A stretch of 5,466 bases of DNA from Methanomassiliicoccaceae archaeon (GTDB lineage Archaea; Thermoplasmatota; Thermoplasmata; Methanomassiliicoccales; UBA472). The stretch covers positions 1 to 5,466 of the forward strand of contig JACXTO010000213.1 in the NCBI GenBank assembly GCA_016919565.1, read 5' to 3'. Made by a program: the position numbers and the translations under genes. Below are positions 1 to 5,161 of this stretch, piece by piece (positions within the stretch are counted from its first letter, which is position 1; every line of letters begins with the position of its first letter). Below the pieces are notes generated by a model. That model saw only the letters and a list, made by a program, of their open reading frames with translations, did no database searches and was not told where the DNA came from.

Positions 1-1
1 C

Positions 2-322
2 AAACTATCCGGAGGCTCGGTATTGAAGGCCGACGGACAACTTGCTGGTACGCCATCGGTGCTGTTCGACGCGGTCGCGGTCATCCTCTCGGAGGAGGGG
101 GGAAAGCAATTATCAATGGAAAGTGCGGCCGTCGATTTCGTGCGCGATGCATTCGGGCATCTGAAGGCGATCGCCATAGACAAGGGCGGCATGGCGCTGT
201 TGGAGAAGGCGAACATCGACCCGGATGCAGGCGTCGTGAATGCCAGCGACGCAGGGAAGTTCATTGCGATGGCCAAAACACGTCAATGGGACCGGGAGAA
301 GTCCGTCCGCACTTTGGCGTGA
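2..322 (+). CDS. katE: C-terminal end of a large-subunit (HPII/KatE-type) catalase, 5' part outside the window
   Basis: The frame is open from base 2 to the TGA at 320-322, giving 106 visible residues. Catalases of this clade break down hydrogen peroxide in the cytoplasm. The haem domain lies off the left edge, and only the class-I-glutaminase/DJ-1-like C-terminal domain found in large-subunit catalases is visible. Recognisable segments are AGTPSVLFDAVAV (about visible residues 15-27) and VRDAFGHLKAIAID (about 47-60). These correspond to the conserved 'PS-hydrophobic-DAV' strand and the 'A-x-x-HLK-x-IA' segment of E. coli HPII. The protein stops soon after that domain, as expected for a natural C-terminus. 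An in-frame TTG at 23 preceded by GGAGG (11-15) could mimic a start, but the upstream codons remain open and read like the catalase linker, so I treat it as internal. The domain assignment comes from remembered family sequence, not a search. Transfer from bacteria is plausible but cannot be shown here. Confidence 0.82.
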   Translation, partial: KLSGGSVLKADGQLAGTPSVLFDAVAVILSEEGGKQLSMESAAVDFVRDAFGHLKAIAIDKGGMALLEKANIDPDAGVVNASDAGKFIAMAKTRQWDREKSVRTLA

Positions 323-397
323 GGATACCATGAGTCCAGGTCCTGATCCGATCGGGAAATGGGGCAGTATAGGCTCGTCCTTGGAAACCAGTGCCTC

Positions 398-428
398 GGT
401 GCATGATGGGGGCCATCATGCATCTTTT
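398..428 (+). terminator. Hairpin with short T run after the catalase (candidate terminator or palindromic site)
   Basis: TGCATGATGG at 400-409 and CCATCATGCA at 413-422 form a perfect 10-bp inverted repeat separated by GGG. A G-T wobble (399/423) and a G-C pair (398/424) can extend it. TTTT follows at 425-428. It lies 75 bases after the catalase stop, and the T run is on the correct side for a plus-strand transcript. Archaeal termination depends mainly on the T tract, and four Ts is short, so a protein-binding palindrome is an equally fair reading. Confidence 0.45.
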
Positions 429-497
429 ACTCCCGACAGAAATGATGGACGTGGGTCTGATAGTAAGTAGACCAAAATGCCGCACAAACCGCTTACG

Positions 498-510
498 TTT
501 CCTTTTCTTT
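498..510 (+). terminator. T-rich tract, possible archaeal oligo-T terminator
   Basis: TTTCCTTTTCTTT is the longest pyrimidine/T-rich run on the plus strand between the catalase and the glutaredoxin-like gene. Archaeal RNA polymerase releases at T-rich tracts, so this could end readthrough from the catalase side. It could not serve the minus-strand tRNA. There is no independent support beyond composition. Confidence 0.25.
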
Positions 511-550
511 ACCAGCGACCAGAGACTTAGATTACTGGATATGGATGAAG

Positions 551-623
551 TGGGCTCAGCCAGATTCGAACTGGCGAACTTCTGCGTGTCAAGCAGACGT
601 CATAACCGCTAGACCATGAGCCC
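551..623 (-). tRNA. tRNA-Val, anticodon GAC
   Basis: Read on the minus strand, this folds as a complete cloverleaf of 73 bases. The acceptor stem is GGGCTCA/TGAGCCC, closed perfectly over 7 bp. The D arm carries A14, G15, G18, G19 and A21. The anticodon stem is TCTGC/GCAGA, and the loop TTGACAC places GAC at positions 34-36. The variable region has 5 bases, and the T arm is GCCAG-TTCGAAT-CTGGC. The discriminator is A (base 551), and the following bases on that strand are CTTCAT, so CCA is not encoded and must be added post-transcriptionally. There is no intron at position 37/38. GAC reads the valine codons GTC and GTT. The gene stands alone, divergent from the glutaredoxin-like gene. Confidence 0.96.
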
Positions 624-649
624 TGTGGGTTCGCAGTATACCTTCTTCA

Positions 650-664
650 TAGATATCGTTTTCG
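650..664 (-). promoter_or_regulatory. Probable BRE/TATA promoter of tRNA-Val
   Basis: On the minus strand this reads GAAAAC followed by GATATCTA. The A-rich part fits a BRE and the AT-rich part a TATA-like element. The element is centred about 30 bases before the mature tRNA 5' end (623). That would place transcription start a few bases upstream of the tRNA, the usual archaeal arrangement. The match to the TTTATATA consensus is partial. Confidence 0.4.
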
Positions 665-724
665 TCATTGCGCTCAATCGGAGAGGGATACTGGCCTGTG
701 GCGGTCGCGATATCCACCTTCGAC

Positions 725-747
725 CTACTAGAAATTAGATTTAGTAG
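725..747. repeat. Imperfect inverted repeat upstream of the glutaredoxin-like gene
   Basis: CTACTAGA (725-732) and TTTAGTAG (740-747) are complementary over 8 positions, with one G-T wobble, around a 7-base AT-rich centre. The repeat ends 5 bases before the candidate TATA element at 753-760, where an archaeal regulator could block or aid TBP/TFB binding. No regulator family is recognisable from the sequence of the site. Confidence 0.35.
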
Positions 748-752
748 CAACC

Positions 753-760
753 TTTTAATG
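753..760 (+). promoter_or_regulatory. Candidate TATA element for the glutaredoxin-like gene
   Basis: TTTTAATG is the most AT-rich octamer before the gene on this strand. It is centred at 756.5, so start of transcription would fall near 783, leaving a leader of roughly 9 bases before the ATG at 792. The leader contains GGGAAAGA, at best a weak Shine-Dalgarno. The same 10-mer CCTTTTAATG recurs upstream of the GTG-started gene at 5162. Confidence 0.4.
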
Positions 761-791
761 CGCCACCCCGTAATCATGAGATGGGAAAGAA

Positions 792-1034
792 ATGCCAGAG
801 ATCCTTCTATTCACAAAACCAGGTTGCCAGAAGTGCGACTGGGTCAAAGAGCGGATCCCCGAGGGGGTCAAGGTAAACGTGATCGACATGGAGTCCGCCG
901 ACGGAATGGCCGAGGCCGCTTACTACGAGCTCCTGAGCAAGCACACCCCGATCCTGGTGGTCGACGACGAGGTCTTCGAGGGCGCCATCAAGATCGTGGA
1001 GAAGATCACGGCGTGCTCAGGGAACGGCGATTGA
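792..1034 (+). CDS. Glutaredoxin/thioredoxin-like small redox protein
   Basis: This 80-residue protein has the thioredoxin-fold signature. A first beta strand (residues 3-8, EILLFT) leads to the CxxC active site C12-Q13-K14-C15, preceded by KPG. The Thr-Pro at 52-53 (HTPILVVDDEVFEGA) supplies the cis-proline opposite the active site and the following strand pair. Residues 66-74 form the last helix. Size and motif fit a glutaredoxin-like dithiol oxidoreductase. It probably acts in cytoplasmic thiol-disulfide exchange, though the electron donor (thioredoxin reductase or a low-molecular-weight thiol) cannot be told. C75 near the C-terminus is an extra cysteine. The ATG at 792 is chosen because the first strand starts right after it; nearby ATGs at 776 and 781 are in other frames. 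The gene lies 72 bases before kae1 on the same strand, and co-transcription is possible. Confidence 0.8.
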   Translation: MPEILLFTKPGCQKCDWVKERIPEGVKVNVIDMESADGMAEAAYYELLSKHTPILVVDDEVFEGAIKIVEKITACSGNGD

Positions 1035-1106
1035 AGGCATCTCGACCCGCAGGTCTATCGACGTCATATGAAAGATTGATTACTTCTTAGTCGATGGACT
1101 GTTGAC

Positions 1107-2090
1107 ATGATCGCGCTCGGCATCGAAGGCACCGCCCACACCTGCGGGGTGGGGATCGTTGACGATATGGGGAAGGTCCTCGCCAACGAGATGAAGATGT
1201 ATAAGCCTGAGACCGGCGGAATTCATCCCCGCGAGGCGGCCAATCATCATGCCGAAGTAGTCGTTCCAATGGTCCTCAAGGCCGTCGAGACGGCCGGGAT
1301 CAAGCTGAAGGACATCGACCTGATCACTTTCTCGCAGGGCCCGGGGCTCGGGCCGTGCCTGCGCACCGTCGCCACCGCCGCCCGCGCGCTCGCCCTATCC
1401 CTCGATAAGCCGATAATCGGCGTCAACCACTGCATCGCCCATCTGGAGATTGGGCGCATCCAAACGCCAGCCAGGGACCCGGTGCTGCTCTATGCCTCCG
1501 GCGGAAACACCCAGGTCATCGCCTTCGCCAATGGACGCTACCGCATCTTCGGGGAGACCTTGGACATCGGGATAGGCAATATGCTCGACAAGCTCGGCAG
1601 GGAGATCGGCTTGGGCTACTACGCCGGCCCGAAGATCGAGAAGGCGGCCAAGGAAGGCAGCAAGCTGCTCGACCTGCCCTATTCGGTCAAGGGCATGGAC
1701 ATGGCGTTCTCCGGCATCCTCACCGCGTGCCTTATGCTAAAACAGCGGGGAGAGAGCATCGAGGACATCTGCTTCACCGTGCAGGAGATTTGCTTCGCCA
1801 TGCTGACCGAGGTAACGGAAAGGGCGATGGCGCACGTGGAGAAATCGGAGGTGCTGCTCGGAGGCGGGGTGGTGCAGAACAAACGCCTCCAGGAGATGGT
1901 CGCTCGGATGTGCGCCGACAGAGGGGCGAAGATGTACGTCCCCGATCGCTTACTTTGCATGGACAACGGGGCGATGATCGCCTGGACCGGGCTGGTGATG
2001 CATCAAGCCGGGGTAAGAATGCGCATCGAGGACACCGTGGTCAACCAGCGCTTCCGCACGGACGAGGTCGTCGTGACGTGGCGGGACTGA
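1107..2090 (+). CDS. kae1: Kae1, catalytic subunit of the KEOPS tRNA t6A37 threonylcarbamoyltransferase
   Basis: The 327 residues match archaeal Kae1 along the whole length. Kae1 transfers the threonylcarbamoyl group from threonylcarbamoyl-AMP to adenosine 37 of ANN-decoding tRNAs, working with Bud32, Cgi121 and Pcc1 in the KEOPS complex. Visible features are the ASKHA-type phosphate-1 region GIEGTAHT (5-12), [14 protein letters not shown] (37-50), SQGPGLGP (76-83), and the metal-binding NHCIAH with H108 and H112. YASGGNTQ follows at 129-136, then [15 protein letters not shown] (148-162), GMDMAFSG (196-203), GGVVQN (253-258) and the third metal ligand D285 in MDNGAMIA. Residues 256-257 are Val-Gln where many relatives have Ala-Ala, a minor change. 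No Bud32 kinase domain is fused; the protein ends with the Kae1 domain. No Shine-Dalgarno precedes the ATG. A weak AT-rich stretch (about 1075-1085, GATTGATTACT) lies at leaderless-promoter spacing. The gene converges on recJ with no intergenic base. Confidence 0.96.
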   Translation: MIALGIEGTAHTCGVGIVDDMGKVLANEMKMYKPETGGIHPREAANHHAEVVVPMVLKAVETAGIKLKDIDLITFSQGPGLGPCLRTVATAARALALSLDKPIIGVNHCIAHLEIGRIQTPARDPVLLYASGGNTQVIAFANGRYRIFGETLDIGIGNMLDKLGREIGLGYYAGPKIEKAAKEGSKLLDLPYSVKGMDMAFSGILTACLMLKQRGESIEDICFTVQEICFAMLTEVTERAMAHVEKSEVLLGGGVVQNKRLQEMVARMCADRGAKMYVPDRLLCMDNGAMIAWTGLVMHQAGVRMRIEDTVVNQRFRTDEVVVTWRD

Positions 2091-2097
2091 TCAGTCC
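2084..2097. repeat. 14-bp perfect palindrome spanning two abutting stop codons
   Basis: GGACTGATCAGTCC is fully self-complementary and centred exactly on the junction 2090/2091. Its left half is the Asp-TGA end of kae1 and its right half is the Asp-TGA end of the convergent recJ-like gene. With no loop it would fold poorly as a hairpin in RNA. No T tract accompanies it, so it is not a standard terminator. Confidence 0.8.
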
Positions 2098-3446
2098 GCG
2101 CCTGCCTTCTTGGCCTTCTGCTCGCTTACGATCTTGTCAAGCGCGGCTAAGAACTCATCTTCCTTGCCCTTTGGGACGGTAGCTCCGGCGGCGACCGCAT
2201 GCCCTCCCCCGATCCCTCCGACGGCCGCGGAGGCCTGCCGCATCGCCACCGCCATGTCCACTCCCTTCTCCAGGATGCGGAACGACGCCCTGGACGATAC
2301 CCTGGTCTTGTCCGGGTGGCGCGACAGCACGATGGTCGGCTTGTCGCAATCGCCCACGAACTGCATGGTCAATCCTCCGAGCACCCCCGAGAGCGACGGG
2401 TTGCTGCTGTAGAAGTACTGCAGGCTGGTCATCTTGCTGACCCCGTCCTTGACGACGTGCGCCATTCCCTCGATTATCTGGTGCCTGTACTCGCCCCTCA
2501 GCCCCTCCGCCTTCTGCAATGCGGCCTTATCGCCGAGCGCGAGCGCCACCCCAACGCTCTCCTGGTCGGTGCGGCCGCAGGCGTTGAGCAGCTGAGCCAT
2601 ATCCTCGCCGTAGTAGCGCCAGGAAGGGAAGAAGTAGCGGTCGGTGATCGCTTCCTCCATCGCCGAGGTGGTGCATCCCTGCTTCAGGAGGTGCAACGCC
2701 ACCAGCGATGAGAGCTTCCGCCTCTGGTTCTCGTCCAGCGATTCCAGCTTAGCGTCGATGGGCACTCCCGCCTCTTGCAAAAGGGACTTCGCTCCCTCCG
2801 GGTCGCCGGTCACACCAAGCATATAGGGATCGGTGGTCCCGACCAACGAATCCAGCAGCGCACCCTCGGGCAGCAGCGAGCCCGGCCGGACCACGACCAG
2901 CTTGCGCTTCAGCCCTTCGTTCAGCAGGTGCAGGTTGATGCCGCTCAGCCCCCGGATGTGCTGCCTGTCGCCCACGATCCCGCCGAACGCGATCGGCAGC
3001 AGGTCCCAGTTCCTCTCGCTCACCGAGACGGCGAACATCATCGCCACCGCGCCGGCGCAGCCCGAGGTCATGCCGTCGATGCCGAACAGATGCGGGTTCA
3101 CGTGGACGACTTTATCGGAATCGCCGATCGGGGCGTGGTGGTCCAGGACGATGACGCTTGCCCCGGTCGCCTCCAGCGCCGGCAGGTTGGAGGAGCCCAT
3201 GTCGGCCAGGATGAGGCATTTCGCTCCCTCCGCTACGTCGGCTATTGTCTTGTCCTCCAGGGACTTAACCATGGTCAGGTGGAAGCGCTTGTTAGCGCGA
3301 ACGAGAACATTCGCCAGGATGCCGGCCGCGGACAGGCCGTCGGCGTCGTAGTGCGTGAGAACTCTTACTTCAGAATGCTTGGAAAGCTCTTCGGCCGCTT
3401 GAGATAAACGAAAAAGAAGGGGTTTTGGAAGGACCTCTTCGTCCAT
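2091..3446 (-). CDS. DHH/DHHA1-family RecJ-like nuclease (archaeal GAN/RecJ group)
   Basis: This 451-residue DHH-superfamily phosphoesterase of the archaeal RecJ type has the expected metal ligands. Motif I is THYDADG (31-37, with H32, D34, D36), motif II is ADMGSS (81-86, D82), motif III is DHH at 102-104, and motif IV is IVGD (157-160, D160). The C-terminal DHHA1 domain shows SSRAS (384-388) and GGIGGGHAVAAG (410-421). Because every ligand is present, an active single-strand nuclease is more likely than a degenerate Cdc45-like scaffold. Relatives associate with GINS at the replication fork or act in repair and RNA turnover; which applies here cannot be read from sequence. The ATG is 6 bases after the rps15 stop, with GAGG overlapping that stop about 4 bases before the start, so the pair is surely one operon. 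This rps15-recJ order is common in Euryarchaeota. The C-terminus is Lys/Ala-rich and ends at kae1. Confidence 0.93.
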   Translation of the reverse strand: MDEEVLPKPLLFRLSQAAEELSKHSEVRVLTHYDADGLSAAGILANVLVRANKRFHLTMVKSLEDKTIADVAEGAKCLILADMGSSNLPALEATGASVIVLDHHAPIGDSDKVVHVNPHLFGIDGMTSGCAGAVAMMFAVSVSERNWDLLPIAFGGIVGDRQHIRGLSGINLHLLNEGLKRKLVVVRPGSLLPEGALLDSLVGTTDPYMLGVTGDPEGAKSLLQEAGVPIDAKLESLDENQRRKLSSLVALHLLKQGCTTSAMEEAITDRYFFPSWRYYGEDMAQLLNACGRTDQESVGVALALGDKAALQKAEGLRGEYRHQIIEGMAHVVKDGVSKMTSLQYFYSSNPSLSGVLGGLTMQFVGDCDKPTIVLSRHPDKTRVSSRASFRILEKGVDMAVAMRQASAAVGGIGGGHAVAAGATVPKGKEDEFLAALDKIVSEQKAKKAGAD

Positions 3447-3452
3447 CCGCCC

Positions 3453-3908
3453 TCACTCGATGAGCAGCTCTGCGGTCTTGAGCGAATAAAGCCAATCCTG
3501 AGGCAGGATGTCGTTGCGCTTGTAGTACTTCACCAGGCGTCGGATCTTCGCCTCGATCAGTTGCAAGCTGCGGTTGGTCGCCATGTCCTTCTTGTTCTCC
3601 TGCATGTGCAGGTTGACGTTTATCGCACGGCGCATCAATGCCACCATATCATCTGGCAGGGCGGGCTTGATTCCGTTCCCTTCCAGTATCTCCAGCATGG
3701 TCTTGCCGGTCGCCAGGCGGACGCTAGGGACAGCGTATTGATCCCTGAGGACGAGCCCGATCTTGGAGGCGCTCATGCCCTCCTTGGCCAGCTTGACCAC
3801 TTTCTGCTCTATCTCATCCTTGGACATCGTCACCCATTCCGGGTTCTCGGTGACCAGGGGTTTCGCGGAGGCGGACTTGCCCCTCCTTCTTGCATGCATC
3901 TTTGCCAT
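3453..3908 (-). CDS. rps15: Small ribosomal subunit protein uS15, archaeal type
   Basis: The 151 residues have the archaeal/eukaryotic S15 architecture. A basic N-terminal tail (MAKMHARRRGKSAS) is followed by the family-typical PEWVTMSKDEIEQKVVKLAKEG segment (positions 23-44) and the conserved S15 helical core. The core includes LQLIEAKIRRLVKYYKRN (115-132) and ends with LPQDWLYS. The protein binds small-subunit rRNA at the central-domain three-way junction early in assembly. Length is normal for the archaeal form. The first ATG is chosen because MAKMHARRRGKS aligns with the usual archaeal start; GTGAT (3915-3919 on this strand) 6 bases upstream is a plausible Shine-Dalgarno match to the archaeal 16S end. 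It is the first gene of the rps15-recJ operon and has a strong TATA box upstream. Confidence 0.97.
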   Translation of the reverse strand: MAKMHARRRGKSASAKPLVTENPEWVTMSKDEIEQKVVKLAKEGMSASKIGLVLRDQYAVPSVRLATGKTMLEILEGNGIKPALPDDMVALMRRAINVNLHMQENKKDMATNRSLQLIEAKIRRLVKYYKRNDILPQDWLYSLKTAELLIE

Positions 3909-3981
3909 ATGATCATCACTCAGATTCTATGATGGAAGGCGTTTGCTATGGTGGCGAATGGACTGCCCATTTGTGTCCTGA

Positions 3982-3996
3982 TATATAAATTTTGAG
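3982..3996 (-). promoter_or_regulatory. BRE and consensus TATA box of the rps15-recJ operon
   Basis: On the minus strand, CTCAAAA (BRE-like, 3996-3990) is followed by TTTATATA (3989-3982), an exact match to the archaeal TATA consensus. Transcription would start about 27 bases on, near 3959. This leaves a leader of about 50 bases before the rps15 ATG at 3908. It is the strongest promoter signal in the window and suits a ribosomal-protein gene. Confidence 0.75.
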
Positions 3997-4055
3997 CGTA
4001 GCCAACGTGCGCCATTACGATGAGCTGGATGCGTTAAACCGTCATTCCAGAGGCA

Positions 4056-4436
4056 TCAGTCGATCGCGCTGCGGAAACATCCCTTGACGTATCTCTTCCC
4101 CCGTTCCTTCAAGGCCCAGGAGAGGGTCTTCTGGTACTCCTCTTCCCCGAAGGCCAATTGCTTCGGCAGGTCAACGAAGAGACCCCACTCCATCTCTGGC
4201 AGCTTCGAGATCGGGCATTCCAAGCTGCCGGCGAACACCATCCCGTCGCGGTGCTTCATCTTGGCGAAGGGAACAAAATCGCAACCGCATTCCTCCCGGA
4301 CCTCGCGGACCGCCGCCTGCTCTGCGCTCTCCCCTTCCTCGATATGTCCGCCAGGCATCTCCCAGCCGTCGCGCTTGGGATTGAAGACCATGACGAACTT
4401 GTCGCCCACGAAGGCGATGCTGTAGACCCAACTCAT
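4056..4436 (-). CDS. Nudix hydrolase
   Basis: The 126-residue single-domain protein has a complete Nudix box. G30-x5-E36-x7-R44-E45-V46-x-E48-E49-x-G51-C52 supplies the Mg-binding glutamates of the loop-helix-loop. The preceding [12 protein letters not shown] (25-36) and the N-terminal strand [16 protein letters not shown] (4-19) are typical. Nudix enzymes hydrolyse nucleoside diphosphates linked to another moiety (damaged dNTPs, NDP-sugars, NADH, dinucleotide polyphosphates, RNA caps); no residue here fixes the substrate. The final position of the box is Cys, unusual but hydrophobic enough. The start is decided by the ATGA overlap with the stop of the fibrillarin-like gene (ATG 4436-4434, TGA 4435-4433), implying translational coupling. 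The C-terminal region ([20 protein letters not shown]) is basic and unassigned. About 60 bases separate its stop from the rps15 TATA region, with no clear T-tract terminator. Confidence 0.9.
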   Translation of the reverse strand: MSWVYSIAFVGDKFVMVFNPKRDGWEMPGGHIEEGESAEQAAVREVREECGCDFVPFAKMKHRDGMVFAGSLECPISKLPEMEWGLFVDLPKQLAFGEEEYQKTLSWALKERGKRYVKGCFRSAID

Positions 4437-5107
4437 TTCCTTCCCACCGCTATCATCGCATGGTCCTTTTCGAAGGGCTCCAGGTCCACCAGGTCCAGCA
4501 CCTCGAGGCCTTCCTTGGAGATCAGGGACGCCGTCTCGGAGAAGATCGAGCCCGGCTCGCGGGTCACGTCCTCGCAGCGCGCCTTCAACGCCAGCATCCC
4601 GGTTCTGGCATCGAACTCCCTCATGTTCTTCATGAGGATGCCCGCCTGGTTCTTCTGCGCGATGTCTTGATAGACGACGTCGACTCGCTCGACCGCGAAA
4701 CGGTACTCGCCTGGCTTAGTCGCATCCCCCAGTATCGGCACCATGTTCCTGCGCCGCTCGCACACCGAGACCAGGTCCCGGAAGGAGCGGGGCGAGAATT
4801 CGACGCAATACACCGTTCCGTCGCTGCACAGGTCGGCCACGTGGCTCGCGGTCGTGCCGCTCGCCGCGCCCAGGTAGAGCACCCTGCTCTCCTTCGAGAA
4901 CGGGAAGACCGTCCCCCCCAGCCGCACGTAGGCGGCAAGCTTGCTGCGGTTCGGCATCCATTCCCGGTACTCGGTCCCGTCGACGGAGATCAGCCTCTCG
5001 CCGTACACCGAGTCGCCGGGAACGGAGTTGCGCGTGTAGACGCGCTCGCCGTCCCAGAAGACACCCTTCACTCGCATCTCGACCAAGCGAGGACGATCTC
5101 CAGCCAT
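4433..5107 (-). CDS. flpA: Fibrillarin-like rRNA/tRNA 2'-O-methyltransferase
   Basis: The 224-residue protein aligns throughout with archaeal fibrillarin, the SAM-dependent methyltransferase of the box C/D sRNP that methylates ribose 2'-OH in rRNA and tRNA. The N-terminal subdomain contains [12 protein letters not shown] (29-40) and [12 protein letters not shown] (50-61). The Rossmann domain has the SAM loop [15 protein letters not shown] (76-90), the acidic residue E103 in VEFSPR, and GDATKP (127-132). The catalytic K-D-K-H set is K56, D148 (QDIAQ), K175 (LALKAR) and H216 (EKDHAM), all present. The first ATG (5107) is preferred because an AT-rich promoter element lies at leaderless spacing. 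M11 (5077) is possible, since the conserved region begins only around it. No Shine-Dalgarno precedes either. The usual partner nop5 is not directly upstream, where a divergent gene sits instead. A Nudix gene overlaps its 3' end. Confidence 0.96.
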   Translation of the reverse strand: MAGDRPRLVEMRVKGVFWDGERVYTRNSVPGDSVYGERLISVDGTEYREWMPNRSKLAAYVRLGGTVFPFSKESRVLYLGAASGTTASHVADLCSDGTVYCVEFSPRSFRDLVSVCERRRNMVPILGDATKPGEYRFAVERVDVVYQDIAQKNQAGILMKNMREFDARTGMLALKARCEDVTREPGSIFSETASLISKEGLEVLDLVDLEPFEKDHAMIAVGRK

Positions 5108-5129
5108 GCGGGGGAGGGATTGTGCTCAG

Positions 5130-5147
5130 CCTTTTAATGATATTTGC
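5130..5147. promoter_or_regulatory. Shared AT-rich promoter region for divergent flpA (-) and the GTG-started gene (+)
   Basis: Only 54 bases (5108-5161) separate the two start codons. On the plus strand TTTTAATG (5132-5139) is centred 26.5 bases before the GTG at 5162. On the minus strand the same bases read CATTAAAA, centred 28.5 bases before the flpA ATG at 5107, and AAATATCA (5145-5138) lies slightly further upstream. Both spacings fit leaderless archaeal transcripts, and neither gene has a Shine-Dalgarno. The TBP sites would overlap or coincide, so the two promoters may compete. Confidence 0.5.
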
Positions 5148-5161
5148 CATTATCTTCCAAT

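Larger units (their letters stand above)
323..550. other. Gene-poor stretch between catalase and tRNA-Val
   Basis: Apart from the hairpin (398-428) and the T-rich tract (498-510), I find nothing convincing here. Short open frames on both strands lack ribosome-binding sites and recognisable protein features. No clear T run on the minus strand marks the end of the tRNA transcript; TTTT read from 477 to 474 is the nearest candidate. Confidence 0.5.

Noticed and set aside
11..25. GGAGG followed by TTG as a start for a free-standing 99-residue protein
   Set aside because: The frame stays open to the left edge and the codons before the TTG read as the catalase linker. The product also begins inside a catalase C-terminal domain, so the apparent ribosome-binding site is most likely coincidental.
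442..460. ATGATGG followed by CTGA, resembling C and D' boxes of a C/D sRNA
   Set aside because: The C box has a mismatch, and no matching C' and D boxes lie at the right spacing. The terminal stem is absent too.
668..1090. 140-residue plus-strand frame overlapping the glutaredoxin-like gene
   Set aside because: Its product is Arg/Gly-rich without recognisable domains, as expected from reading a GC-rich gene out of frame. The glutaredoxin-like frame has a clear CxxC and cis-Pro.
2199..3407. Long plus-strand frames opposite the RecJ-like gene
   Set aside because: They are antisense shadows of a gene with all DHH and DHHA1 motifs. Their products are His/Arg/Gln-rich and lack family features.
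4025..4050. CTGGATG / CATTCCAG imperfect hairpin after the Nudix gene
   Set aside because: The stem is 7 bp with a bulge and no T run follows on the minus strand, so a terminator call is not supported.
4460..5137. 225-residue plus-strand frame opposite fibrillarin
   Set aside because: This is a shadow of the fibrillarin gene, whose catalytic residues and SAM loop are complete on the minus strand.
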